NCBI GenBank assembly: GCA_037903355.1
Contig: JBAJFE010000014.1
Coordinates: forward strand, 3,348,001 to 3,412,000
DNA length: 64,000 nucleotides
Reading direction: 5' to 3'
Source of the DNA: Trichuris trichiura
Taxonomy: Eukaryota > Nematoda > Enoplea > Trichinellida > Trichuridae
Each line of letters starts with the position of its first letter. Positions within the stretch are counted from its first letter, which is position 1. The position numbers and the translations under genes were made by a program. This document shows positions 1 through 11,685 of this stretch, piece by piece. The notes beneath the pieces are model-generated. The model searched no databases, was not told the DNA's origin, and was given only the letters and a program-made list of their open reading frames with translations.

Positions 1-3000
1 TAACTCAGTCAGATTTGAAGCACGATATGAACATTGGTGTCATGCAAGTTAGCTCCATCGCTTTGGCGCCGTTAGTGTATCCGTGGTTAAAATGCACGAT
101 GAGCATGATCAATGTTGTTCTTCCGTTTCATCATGTGTGCATTCTCCGACTGCCTAACATAGAGCGACCATTTGTTATACCATTTAGCAAAATTCCTGAC
201 TTTCATTGCATTTTTTAAAAGGATGGATTTATCGCTAAATCAAAAGCTGTCACAACTTTTTAAAATTATAGGTAGCAGTTTTTGATGAAAATTAAAACAG
301 TTATAAATCGAAAGAATAATGTCAACAGTTGTTATTTCAAGTGTGATATAATAGAACGCGACTAAGTGTTATAACTAAGCTAGGTGGGCTGATTTGAGTG
401 AAACTTGTGTCTAAGATCATAATGTCATTGAACTTTACAGTGAGTGATTTTGCTTCTGAAACTCAGTATCTAGCAGCTAGTAAAACGTTAAGGGAAACAG
501 TTGAACAATAAAGAGGAAAAACACTGCCTGGATGAAATGTATGATCTAGGATTCGGTGTCATAGTCTAGGTGTTGTTTCACAAGTAAAACAATTTATCTG
601 AGTTTTATGCAGGTAAATGTTTCTCGGATCAATGAATAAAAGCATTAAATGATTCAGATTGAGCACCTTGTTTAGGTAAGCCAGTAATGGCTTTTGCATA
701 GTTATTGCTTGGTCTCCAGAAGAGAGTTGCATTTGAAGTGGAGTTGTTAAAGTGGAGTACTGTTGACAACGTATTCTTACAGCACAAAGGGGCAGAATGC
801 TGCTCGTACATGTTTTTAGGTTTTAAAAGATCGTGTGAAGGCTGCATCCATATTATTTTCTTCGCTGTTGAATAGATAATGCGGTACGCAAATGAAAGGA
901 AGCAATCAGAACAATGTTTTTAGGTGAAAAACATATGCGATATACCGTAAATCCTTATTCATAGGCTGGTGTGTTTAGAAAACAAAGTTAGCTATTCACT
1001 TCCCCTATGCGCTCTTCCCAATCTTGGTGCCTTACTTGCCCTAATTTTTAATTTTAAGTTTTTGACACTGGCGCTTTGAAGACTTTTTGACTGGAGCTGG
1101 AGCACTGGAGTTTTGACCTAACGAAAATTTTTTTGACACTGGAGCTTTCGCCATAATTTAACGGCCGACGACGGCTGAAAGCCAAAACCTGAAAGATCCT
1201 GCAAAACCTGCTAAGTTTTCTTTTCTATAACAACACACACCGTGACTAAAAGCTGTATATTCTTTTTAAAGTTTTTTCTCTTCATTACGGAGTTCCTGTT
1301 TTTCAACACCACAAATGTTTTCTGCGGAGCTTTCAGCCCTCTTTTATGTATTCTTTTTGGTGAATATTAATAATATCGATGTCATGGTACTGTGATTTCT
1401 TAAGGGGTAACATTAGTTTACCTTGCTTGTTTCCTAGGAGCGTTTCTCTTTATTTGCGAACCCTTAGGGCACCTCAGACCGTCAAAAACGGCAAATGTAT
1501 GGCCATATAGATGTCAAGTTCAGGATACACCGCAGTTTTCAAAGGTGGGCGAATGCAAGTTTAAGCAGGAAATGGCCTTTCTTTTAGAAGTGGTTCCTAT
1601 TCTATTCATAACAAAGTGAAAATAATAAGCATCATATAATAAGATCAACTAGAATAGTAACCATTTGATAAGATTAACTAAACTAAATGAATCTGATCAG
1701 TTTTGCGTCCAATGCCATGTTGTAAGTTTTGCAGCCGTTCTGTTCCGTCTTTAGCTAAGCTTACACCTAAACTGAACCATAAGATTTATATTTTGGGTTA
1801 AGCTTACCTAAAGGCAAAGCCGATAGGCAACAGTTTGCCAGAAATGAAAACAAATTTTCACATGTTGGGGCCTCTTGCCGGTCGAGGGTGCGCTGGTTCT
1901 AGGATCAGGCAACAAAGTATCTGCCGGGCGCTGAGGGAAGAAACGGGACCAGGCAGAGTCGAGGAATAAGCGACGTGTATCGCAAAGGGAAGGAAAGCCG
2001 TGGTTACCCACTGCACTAGACGAGCGCGAACCGAGGAACGAATGCATATCGCGAAGGTGGCTAACATTCGCGGGCAGAGATAATGCGCTGATGATGGATA
2101 ACGTAGGCTCACGCTTTCAAAGGGTCAGGTCTGAATGAACGGGCAACTTAGTCGGCAACAGGGCCCAAAACCGACAAAGCCCAGTAAAATTTTTTAAAAA
2201 AATCTAATACGTGAGCAGAAGGTCGTTCGGCAGTGACTGCGGTTAAGAATTTCGATGAATGGAGAAGAGATTTAATTTTCATTGCGTTGTTGCAGCAGAA
2301 CTGGACTTCTCTTTCAAGTAAAAAAGTTAAGTCAGCTTTCCGTTCAATCACAATTTCGTTGAACTTTTGTCGTGAGCCTTAAAAAGACACAGTTTAAGCT
2401 CTTCCTGCTTTTTTTTGAACAGTTAAAGGCAACAGCACAAGCGAAGAGGATTTTTCATGAGACATGGTAATAATGTCAGAAAGAGCATGGCGGTAGTGAT
2501 AAACATTTTCTGCGGTAACGATTTCAGTGTAAGCAATGAGCCAAGGCCAGACTGCTTATCAAGAACTGAAGATGGAGATGTACAAACCCAGCTCGACAAA
2601 TACTCAGGAATTTGACAATGCAAAAATTCGCAAGAGTACTGGTGTGTAATGTACAACGCTAGATCGCCATCCTCTTTCGGTGGGTAGGATACAATACTAC
2701 CATGTTCATTGTCATTATGCGCTAAGAATCTTTGACAGAATAAAAAAGGAAAATATTTCCTCTGGAGGATAGTTATTAGTAATAAAAAAGGGGTACTTTA
2801 CGACAAACTGGAAAAAACGTTGTGTGTACCAAAATAAGAAATCACATACATAGCAAAGATAAACGTACATAACAAATAGCGGGATTGTGTTCATGATAGG
2901 GTGACACTCTATCATGACTTCATGCAAGCAGGTCGGGAGGTCAACTGCTAACCACTATTTTTTCACAGTTCATGAAATTAGCATAAACCGTGCAAAAGAA

Positions 3001-3862
3001 ACAGCAGAAGTATGTTTCTTCAGCAAAATGTCCTTTTGTTGCGTAATCGCATGTTAATTCAACGTTGAAGAACATCATTTATCAGATCGGTCGAAAAGAG
3101 TTATCTCATGTGGCGTTCTCTCCAGACATTGCCCCAACAGATTTCCATTTATTCTAGTTCACTTAGCGCTGTCTTGGCAGCGCTTTAATGAATTTAGGGG
3201 GATCAAAAACGAGTCATGTAGATTTTTGGATTGGAGCCCTGACCCTGATGACACCATTACAATGAAATTCATTCGCTTCCGAAAAGGTGAGAAAGGGTAC
3301 AGAATGTTATGCGGAGTATCCTGAATAAGCAGTGTTCTTTCAGCTTGACTTTGGATGTGTTAATGCTTAAGTGTGACAAAAACGATCCAATTTTTTTTCA
3401 TTGCTAATGATAAGTAAAAGAATAAACGTAAGTAAAAGAAATAAGAATGAAAAGTTAATCAAATGATGAAATTATGAAAATAAAATAAAAACTAGGTAAG
3501 TTTGAAAACAGGATGCTGTGTAACATGCGTTTATTGGAGAAAGACATGATCTGCATGTTTTAATGAAGGAACCTTGTAGGAAGGAAAACCTCTATATCTT
3601 ACTCTTTTACGACGATGACTGTACACGTAGGTCTAAAAAAGCTTTTATTTCTTAGTTCTTTCTTCAAAACTGGCATACCGTAAGCTTCTCTAATAAAAAC
3701 GAACTGAACTGTGTAAAGCAGAAATAAAAATTAAAAAGATATTCATTGAGGATTCCTCATGGCTTTTCCATTTCTTGGTCTGTAGTAAATCACAGTGAGC
3801 AAAGGCTGTACTAGCGGATAGATGAACGATTAATGAGGTAATCGCATAGTACCTAAATACAT
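1..3862. other. Unassigned AT-rich intergenic DNA
   Basis: I see no recognisable gene here. Open frames are short and have no family resemblance. Around 1060-1150 there are imperfect repeats of a unit containing 'ctggagctt' or 'ttttgacact'. About 1860-2110 is a GC-richer patch that stands out from its surroundings and may be an old mobile-element fragment, but no family can be named. Confidence 0.4.
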
Positions 3863-4430
3863 TAGGTTGTCACTAATTCGGCATGTTTGGGGCCGAGCGC
3901 GTGCCAAATTAGTGAATTTTTCAGATTAACGGTGGTCAGAGCGGTTGTCTGTCTCGACTGGCTTTTGAGATACCGTGTGAACTAATTCAGGTTGCTCCAT
4001 AAAGGAAGCAGACAATGGACTAAACAGAATGCCATGAAGAGAAGCAAAGTGAACAGCAAAGATAGAGCCATTTTTTGCCCAGGCTAAAAAGGTTCGTGAG
4101 AGCCGTTGGTCATGATAGTGAAAGCGAGGTCCTGAAGTTTAGAGAGGAGGCCAGTTTGGAACTTAAGAAATGACTTCTGCCTAGATTACCACATTCTCCT
4201 GGAAAATGACTTTTTAGTTATAAACGCATGGCAATAGTGGAGGAATATCTGAATGAGCAGAAATTGAACGCACTGGATTTTCAAACGCCAGCCCTTTCAT
4301 TATTTCATTTTAGCCATTTTGTGGAACATGTCTTTGAAAGTAAGCTATTTTGTTCTTTCTCTGATTAGCTCATCCTGCAACACTGAAAACTCAGTGAGGA
4401 GCTGCATGCGTAAAACCATTATGAACCATA

Positions 4431-5721
4431 CAAGGCATGTTCGAAAAGTTCCTGGAAAGACGGTGCAGCGTTTAACGGGACGCCAACCGGTGGGCCAGAA
4501 CATGTTTAATCTTATTTCCATTATGTTCAGACTTGTACAGGGAGGTATTCTCCGACGCTGCGCCAGTGTGGTACAAGCTGCACCTAAAGTAATCGTATTT
4601 CTCATGATATGGAAAGTCTTTGTTTTAAGGTTAGAGCTAAGATTAAATTTCTATCCATGCTTGGTTGGCAGCCAAGGATTATTCCATCTTTGCAGCAGAT
4701 TTATGGAAATAGTGCACCATCTAAATTGGTTTTCTATGAGTGCATAAGCGTTTCAAGGAGGGCAGAGGTCATCCAAGACGATCAGATAGCGGGAAGACCA
4801 GCAACCGCAACGAGCGAAGGAACCGTGGCCCTTGTCCGGAAGCCAGTGGAAGGAGGCCGCAGAATTACCGACAGAAAGATTGCTAGAATGGCTGAGATCT
4901 CCCTCCAATCAGCATTTGGAATACTGCATGAAGCTCTTGATTTGAAGAAGCTTTCAGCTTGGTGGATCCCGAAAGCCTTGCGTAAAGAACAGCTAGTTCC
5001 ACGGGTTAACCTTTCTCAGGAGCTTTTAACGAAGATTGAAGCAAATGAGACCAAGTTTTTCAATCGTATCGTCACAGGAGATGAAACGTGGATCTACCAA
5101 TATGATCCTCAGGGTGAAATCCAATCCAAGCAGTGATTATCGAGAGGGTCAGCAGGTCCGGTCAAGTTCAAAGCGGAACTGTCTGCCAGAAGGGTTATGG
5201 CAACCATATTCTGGGATTCAGACAGAATAATTCTGACTGACGTTTTCAGAAGAGAGCGAACAGTCACGGCAAGTTATTAGAAACCAGTATTGCGAAAATT
5301 AAAGACTGCGCTGGCAAGGAAACGGCGTGGCAGTTGCACCTTGATGTCCTTTTCTATCACGATAACGCTCAGGCTCATTCGTCAAGGACTGAGAGAGCAG
5401 TTCTTCGCAAGTTTCGGTAGAAAGTCATTCCACACCCGCCCTACAGTCCAGATCTTGCCTCGTCAGACTTTTTCATCTTCCAAAAGTTAAAGGAACGTAT
5501 AAAAAGGACGCTGTTCGACTCAACGGATGATGCGAAACGCGCCACCTCAACTTGGTGCTATACACAGTTCCCAGTATTCTACAAGGATTGTCTGCGGAGG
5601 TGGAGACAGCGTCTGCGGAAGTGCCTAGAGGTTGACGGAAGATGCGTTGAGAAATAAGCTTGATATCCTTGCAAATTAAATTTTTATTTAATTTTTCCAG
5701 GAACTTTTCCAACAGTCCTCA
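4431..5721 (+). mobile_element. Mariner-type transposon, degenerate copy 1
   Basis: This is a 1.29-kb element, the usual mariner size. Its imperfect terminal inverted repeats share the stretch AAAAGTTCCTGGAAA and are flanked by TA at 4429-4430 and 5722-5723. It encodes a broken transposase on the plus strand. It lies inside the pogo-like element at 3865-5868, so it is the younger of the two. A second, better split copy of the same family lies at 14028. Confidence 0.85.
4609..5657 (+). pseudogene. Mariner transposase, frameshifted
   Basis: Cut-and-paste transposase. The N-terminal helix-turn-helix part is open in one frame from 4609 to about 5133. It includes the mariner catalytic block VTGDETWIYQYDP, which holds the first Asp. 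After a shift the second catalytic region (HDNAQAHS, about 5356) and the third (SPDLASSDFF, about 5450) appear in other frames, ending at a TAA at 5655-5657. All three Asp blocks of the mariner D,D34D signature can be found, but at least two frame changes separate them. The gene cannot make a transposase as it stands. The start is the first Met before the conserved helical region. Confidence 0.85.
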
Positions 5722-5870
5722 TAATTAATGCGCAGAGTAGTTGCCCTGCTGCCATATAGATCGATCTGCTTTGTCGGTAGTTCGCCGTTGTCACAACCTA
5801 TTTGCTTACCGAAATGTGTCTGAATTAGCGAGCTTTCCGGATTAGCGGCTCCCGGATTAGTGGTTACCTA

Positions 5871-7721
5871 GAGTAACGTTTAATTGCAGATTTCAGAACG
5901 TTCTAGCTTCGTCATCAGCGAGAATAGGGTCAGTAAAACGATACCAGATGTTAAGCGTTTTCAGCTAGCTTTGAGTATTATTGTGCTTCATCAGAACAAC
6001 TACCTTTTACTAACAGCTTAAGAATCATGTTTATTCGTTTGCTTGTCTCTTTTAATTTGAGTTATTTTTTTGTTTCCGCTAAAAACTTTAAAAAAGAAGT
6101 TTAATCATCCGATGGACTACATTCCCAGGTCACTGAAGCAGATAATGAAAAAGTCACCCTGTTGTTTGAAGGGTCATGCCAGTAAGGAACGTGAATAAAA
6201 CAAAATGGAACAATCGACCTGTCTTCAGTATGCTGGGTAGACTATCGCTTAAATGAACTATTGCTTCTGCAGTTCTTGTCTTTTGTACTGACGCTGCTAC
6301 AACTGAAGTTTCAAACTGCCTGAATGAAGAGTATTGAAGAGCCTCTGGAAAGGGAATTAAACCATGTAACAAGCCACAGGAAAATGGGGATTGGAAGTGT
6401 GAAATTAACAGTGGCTGAAATGCGTACGTAACAAAAATAAGGGAACATTCGAATCTGTTCAATAATGGAACTTCCCTAATGCTATGTTGTAGCATCTAGC
6501 CCTTCTTGAAGTTTAATGACCATTAAGTATCCCAGTGTGCCGGGAAGTACTTATGACTGGTCAATGGGATAGTGAACTACCGAAACGACCAGGGAAACAA
6601 ATGAATGTGCGTGTGAACTATTCATACAGGCGATGTTTCTTGACGACATGTAAGACGTTATAATGGAAAAAGAGCTGCAGTGAAAAAAGATAGGCTCAGC
6701 AGCGCAGAAGTTTATCCAAGAGCTGCTGTTCCATCGTCATATTGAGACGAGCGTGGACACAGTGCACTTACAGAACTGCTCAGTAATAAAAGAAGTCGGC
6801 TACAAATAGTCAAGCAAGGAGCGTAATGTATTTATCCTAACGTTGAAAATTAGTTTTATGGCATCAAACACATTTCTTTCACGGAGTAAACTAGTTATTA
6901 TCCTAGGGCTAATAAGGGACATCAAGCATAAACCTAGAATGCAACCTCCTTTTGTTATTTGTTGAAAAGGTTTCGTTATACATTTTAGTAAGACTTTGTA
7001 TTCCATTAACTAAAAATTCTCTTGTAACTGATGCGTAAGATTTCATACTATTGCTGTGACAACTCGCTTAGTGTGCTGAGAAAACCAGTAAAGGGATAAT
7101 GGTAGAGCATTCAATGCTCGTCTTGTATCATTCCCACTGTCAACATAACTGAGGCCTAGATAATGGGCGATTGATAGAAAAAGAAGTAAGGGGCGGCAAA
7201 AAAAGTTTACTTGAATAGGGGGCAATAGTACAAAGTGGTTTGGTTCACTACCTTAGAGTTCCAATATTAAGAGTGGCAAAACCTAATTACCTACAGTACC
7301 TTACACATGTTTACTAAGCAGGAAGGAGGAGCATCTGGAAGAGTGGATTCGTTTTTTAACAGATTTCTGCATCGTCTAGGATTTGCAAAGGTAGCCATTC
7401 CGTGTTCACGCATGTTTAAAGTAAAACCTTTTGTGCTAACCGAGTTTCTTTCTGGTTTACAAATGCTTAGCGCAGTAATTACATAAGTATCCAGATGTTA
7501 ATAGGTTAGCTTTTCATGCTTGACCAGCCTGTATGTGGCATTTTAATCATAAACTTGGCGACTTTTCGCGTCTTCACCTACTTGCATTCGAGTTGAAACA
7601 CTTTTCCCTAGTTACGAAAGATTTTCTATTTCGAACGAGCTGTGTAATCAATCGTTGCCTAAGTGAACGCGGTTAGCCGACAAGCAATTGCAGAATTTTT
7701 TTATAGTATTTCGATACTCCA
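5871..7721. other. Unassigned intergenic DNA upstream of the SOD gene
   Basis: I can support no gene or known element here. Short open frames on both strands lack coding character. The last few hundred bases before 7722 must hold the promoter of the superoxide dismutase gene, but I see no confident TATA box or initiator. Confidence 0.4.
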
Positions 7722-8391
7722 ATGAAAGCTATCTGCGTAATTCGTGGTGAAGATAAGGTTTCTGGCATAATACACCTTGAACAGGCAAGTGAAAGCGGTT
7801 TTTTTTTCGTAACTAATCTTGCTCTGTTTTAGCCATCGGAAAAAGAGTCAACTAGACTTTACGGAGAAATAACGGGATTGGCTCCTGGAAAACATGGTTT
7901 CCATGTTCATGAATGGGGCGACAATACCAAAGGGTGCATATCGGCTGGTGCGCATTACAATCCGTTTGGAAAAGTTCATGGCGCCCCTAGCGTATGCTGC
8001 TTACGGGTTTGCATTCTTCACTAACTTTCAAACTTTCTTTAGGACGAGAATCGCCATGTTGGCGATATGGGTAACGTCGTAGCAGACAAAAACGGCGTTG
8101 CAAAGGTTGATATCCAAGATCCGCAAATAAAATTAATGGGAGAACATTCAGTAGTTGGCCGAACTATTGTAGTTCATATTGCAGAGGATGATTTGGGTAC
8201 GAATACTGCACATTCATATCTTGTCATTCTACAGCATTGCCTTCTCCAAAATTCAAAATGTACTGACTTTGAAATGCTTTTACTTGGTTATTCATTTAGG
8301 TAAAGGCGGAAACGAAGAGAGCTTGAAGACTGGAAATGCTGGCGCACGGGTTGGGTGTGGTATAATTGGCTTAGCAAATCCGTCAGCATAA
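7722..8391 (+). CDS. sod-1: Cu/Zn superoxide dismutase, cytosolic, 4 exons
   Basis: Converts superoxide to oxygen and hydrogen peroxide in the cytosol. Exons are 7722-7784, 7833-7991, 8043-8196 and 8300-8391. Together they encode 155 residues, the usual length for this family, and there is no signal peptide. Every active-site residue is visible: copper ligands H45, H47, H62 and H119; zinc ligands H62, H70, H79 and D82; the C56-C145 disulfide; and R142 at the substrate channel. The family signatures [10 protein letters not shown] and [10 protein letters not shown] are present. The first intron uses a GC donor (cag|gcaagt), the other two use GT. The start is the only Met in frame with the conserved first strand. 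The gene should be functional. It stands alone between mobile-element regions. Confidence 0.95.
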
Positions 8392-10121
8392 ATTCTTTCA
8401 CTTGAATGGGCTATGTTCATTCAGTTACAAAACTTTGCATTTAGATTTCATTTGGGAAATTGGTTCTGCAGGCAATAAAACTTATTACACTGAAGCAAAC
8501 AGTTTTCAAGCATGCGCACAGCACCAGGATGAGTTAGTAAACCAAGGATAAATTGGGCTAACACAAAGCAAGACATATTCGAATACGGAACTTTTGAAAA
8601 CGGTGGCCCATGTTTTCATGTAGGTAAATACCTAGCTGCCCTTACCCCGTTGAACACTTACAGAAAAATGATTCTCGAAGCTTTCTGAGCACCAGCTTAT
8701 TGTCAACGGAGTAAGTTTGCTGATTGAGCTAATGGCTGTAGTTTAAACCATTTTTCTTGAAATCATTTATTCGTCAAAGTGATCGCCCTACTTTAGTTGC
8801 ATTTTATGTGTTTCAGTTCGATGTTGTGGTTTCAAGCTTCTTGGATTCCTATAGTTTTTATATGCGTTTTTTGCATTTTTGAATATGTAAAAGCAGAAGA
8901 ATTAAAAAGTATAACATTTATGTATTGAAGTATAACTTTTATAGGACAGGGACAACCACAGAACATGGCCTCTGGAGAAACACTTTAAACCATTTGTTTG
9001 AAATTAGCCCCTTCGAATCAAGACAACCTGTCATTCCAGTCACTATATTCACTCCGCTGAACTTGGGACAAGATGGGTCCTGTTGGGTACAGAAGATTTT
9101 TTTTAGTAAATTGTTCAACCAGCACGGTACACGTAACTCATCAGCAGCACAGGGATATATCTTAATACTTCATTGCTGTGATGAAAGTTAAGCGTGATTA
9201 ACGAAATAATTGAAAAAAGAAACTGGAAATTTCGGAACCTCCATGTCCATGAGCAGAATTAATGGGACCATCCATCTGCTTCACGGAGGGCAGGACCAAC
9301 TGGTTCGTTTTTCCAATTTTGTGCGTTAAACTGATTTACTGCTTTATTGTAACTTTTATCATGAAAACAAGTACGCCCGATCACAGAGATCTTTAATTTG
9401 TTACGTCTAATGGATATTTTCATTGTCGTCAGAGTCTTTAATTAAGCATCAATATTGATAGAGCGGCACGTATCGGATAGGAGAGCATCCGACAGGAAGG
9501 CTTTCGGAGGCTGGTTTTCTTTCGAAGTTTTCGAGGTACACCGTAATGTGCTGTTTTACCTGTAATAACTCATTTCACTGGTGGTACTTTGTTTTCTATT
9601 GCAAAGTATTACGGCAATTAAATCTTAACCGCAAAACCAAAGTTTGACGCAACATAGGCTTGTGAAGCAACTAGTGTTTAGAACTAACTGGTACAGGAGG
9701 AATTCATTATAATCATTTGGTAGGCGCTGATGAAACCTGCATATGCACTTATTTGCATAGTTACATAGAAACATTTTAGTGCGGTGGCCAAGCTTCAACA
9801 AATGCTTTCGGGAACTCCTTTCAGACCATTGCTTCTCCAGTTGGGTAAAGTCAGTAAGAACAAAGGATAGTCAAGTCGTTGTAAAATGCGATAAATTTAT
9901 TATTACTTGTTAGAAAAATTGATTCTTCTTGACTGACACACAAATCGAGCGAGAAACAGGAGCAGTTTAATATTAGCACCAGTGCAGCAAAGCAAGCAAC
10001 TGGTCCGAGTTGGACACAGGGAGAGCTACTCTTATCGTGAGGCGCGCCATGCTAATTTTATGGTGCGACGACTGATAGTCGGAGTGTAAACCTTTTTGAT
10101 ACAAGGTAGACTTTAAGACGA
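8392..10121. other. Unassigned DNA downstream of the SOD gene
   Basis: Contains the 3' untranslated region of the dismutase gene, with AATAAA at about 8476. No other gene or mobile element could be named. Confidence 0.4.
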
Positions 10122-10394
10122 CTACAGAAATGACGTAACGGCACTGTTGTCGTCAGTAAATAAAAATCTTTTATGGCATACACTGACTGAACCATGGATC
10201 CAGTCTAACACTAACCATCTCTGTGACACGTGAGTCAGGATGTTAGCCTTGTTCTCTGCCGACCTCACTAACCTAACAGTGAGTTTCAGTTGATATCTTC
10301 CCATCAGTGCCAGCACTGTAGCCTCCAGTTTTTGTAAGAGCATCTCACTGGCCGCTTTTGTCTTTAAACGAGTCCTTCCTGTAAGACTAGTCAA
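10122..10394 (-). pseudogene. RNase H fragment of an LTR retroelement
   Basis: A minus-strand stretch of about 70 codons reads like the end of the RNase H domain of the LTR element at 17565-21779. The shared blocks are RTRLKTKAASEML and the run around LVRSAENKANILT, compared with ARLKTKAANEML and LVPSAANKADVLT in the full copy. Nothing else of that element is recognisable nearby, so this is an old fragment. It lies just left of the Penelope-like insertion at 10480. Confidence 0.7.
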
Positions 10395-10515
10395 TTCAAT
10401 AATGAACAGATAGGGAGTCCGTCGTTAGTTCTATCTAATTCATACGCTAAAAAGCCGTTTAATTATAATGCTGAGCTCTTGAAAACTGGATGTTTTGTAA
10501 CGGGTTGAATTTTCG

Positions 10516-10647
10516 TGGTTGTAAGGTCTTCTACGGCTTTTCCCGTTTTTTCGTTGTGCTGTTATCTGTAATTAAACTAAACAACTGCTCTACCAACGGA
10601 TGGATGAGCCGTTATTAAGAAAAGTACAGATATCAACGCACTCAACT
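10516..10647 (-). repeat. Left inverted arm of Penelope-like element 1
   Basis: By eye this is the exact reverse complement of 11539-11670. It contains the unit CTACCAACGGATGGATGAGC, which recurs in the Penelope-type repeats at 28.2, 34.9, 35.1 and 45.7 kb. The first Met of the endonuclease frame falls inside this arm. Confidence 0.85.
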
Positions 10648-11418
10648 CAATATATCCTCCAAACTTTCATAGACAACGGGTATCCACACTCGCTGGTCAA
10701 ACACATCATCGCCGAATGCAGACGGCACTCAAACCCTTCCCCTAACGACCGAAATAATAATAACCTCAATAACATTGATAATACTAATACCACTGCAAAT
10801 AATAACAATGATAACACTGGAATCACGAATAGTCGCCCCATTTTGTTTATCCCCTATTACAACGGCATCGGGGAACGAATCCTACGATTAAACCGTTCCC
10901 TAGATTTCAAGGTTCGATTTAAGACATCCAACAGTTTACGTTCAATGGTGAGGAGCGACAAGATCATAGTTCCCTTTGATAGGAGACCTGACGTCGTCTA
11001 TGAGATAAGATGCGGTTGCAACGCCTCCTACATAGGAGAAACGGGCAACACTTTATTTCACAGGTACGGCCAACACATGACCAACGTCGGCCGATACAAA
11101 GAGGCGATGCGAAGACTGACCGAACCCGACGGACAAAGGACAAATAATCCGCGACAAGGCTGACCACAGAAGCTCAAACCGGAGAAGATCATAGAAGAGA
11201 CGATCAAAGCGTCGGCGGTCGTCGAGCATTCCTCTCAATGCTCTTTCGACCTACAACCGCAGATTATTTGTCGCGAGAGCCACTTACATCTCCGCCGGGT
11301 TAAGGAGGCTCTTTTCATTCGCCATAACCATACCATCAACCGTGACAAAGGACAAGAGGTTAGCTCGGCTTGGGACCCACTGATTAGTAAAACCAAGAGT
11401 TGCTCTCTACCGCGCTGA
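10600..11418 (+). pseudogene. Penelope-like GIY-YIG endonuclease, one in-frame stop
   Basis: The frame opens in the left arm. It runs through the reverse-transcriptase-endonuclease linker (YILQTFIDNGYPHSLVKHII), an Asn-rich low-complexity stretch (about residues 50-75) and a GIY-YIG core (VVYEIRCGCNASYIGETGNT), which cuts target DNA for priming. A single TGA at 11161-11163 interrupts it. The same frame then continues through the conserved C-terminal half, including RRVKEALFIRHN and NRDKGQEVS, to a TGA at 11416-11418. The apparent Met lies in terminal-repeat sequence, so it is not the ancestral start. Apart from the one nonsense codon the domain looks intact. Confidence 0.85.
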
Positions 11419-11493
11419 CCTCGACCCCCATTCCTATTGTTACGTGAGCCTATATAACACCGTTCGGAGAATGACACCTCCTCCACCACCTCA

Positions 11494-11521
11494 CTGACGA
11501 CGGAACTAGAGCGTTCCGAAA
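11494..11521 (+). ncRNA. Hammerhead-ribozyme-like core, Penelope element 1
   Basis: The core reads CTGACGA, C, stem GGAAC/GTTCC with a 6-nt loop, then GAAA. This fits the hammerhead consensus CUGANGA, stem II, GAAA. Penelope-like elements are known to carry small hammerheads in their terminal repeats, which suits the position just left of the right arm. Helices I and III are weak or unclear, so cleavage is not assured. An extra C sits between CTGACGA and stem II. Confidence 0.6.
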
Positions 11522-11538
11522 GCTTTGAACAATAAAAC

Positions 11539-11670
11539 AGTTGAGTGCGTTGATATCTGTACTTTTCTTAATAACGGCTCATCCATCCGTTGGTAGAGCA
11601 GTTGTTTAGTTTAATTACAGATAACAGCACAACGAAAAAACGGGAAAAGCCGTAGAAGACCTTACAACCA
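11539..11670 (+). repeat. Right inverted arm of Penelope-like element 1
   Basis: This is the 132-bp partner of 10516-10647. It follows the hammerhead-like core and ends one or two bases before the right 13-bp target duplication. Confidence 0.85.
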
Positions 11671-11685
11671 TGAATGCTGAGCTCT

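Larger units (their letters stand above)
3865..5868. mobile_element. Pogo/Tigger-like DNA element interrupted by a mariner
   Basis: The left end starts GGTTGTCACTAATTCGG. The reverse complement of the right end starts GGTAACCACTAATCCGG. Each is flanked by a TA dinucleotide (3863-3864 and 5869-5870), as expected for pogo/Tc1-type insertion. Sub-terminal 'ctaattc/ctaatcc' units repeat inside both ends. The element carries no transposase of its own. Its body is split by the mariner at 4431-5721, so removing that leaves about 0.7 kb, the size of a non-autonomous element. The family call rests on the ends only. Confidence 0.6.
10480..11672 (+). mobile_element. Penelope-like element 1, 5'-truncated, with inverted arms
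   Basis: A 13-bp direct repeat, AATGCTGAGCTCT, flanks the element (10467-10479 and 11673-11685), as a target duplication would. Inside are two identical 132-bp inverted arms, a GIY-YIG endonuclease frame and a hammerhead-like core ahead of the right arm. The reverse transcriptase is missing. Only the linker and the endonuclease remain, so this is a 5'-truncated copy with an inverted terminal repeat at its 5' end, an arrangement known for Penelope elements. The identical arms suggest a recent insertion. About 36 nt between the left duplication and the left arm have no right-hand counterpart. Confidence 0.82.

Noticed and set aside
1858..2112. GC-rich patch with overlapping minus-strand frames
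   Set aside because: No domain, splice signals or repeat ends were found. It is kept only as an unassigned compositional anomaly.
5880..5930. Minus-strand hammerhead-like sequence starting CTGATGA
   Set aside because: The stem II pairing is poor, and it is not in a Penelope-type repeat.
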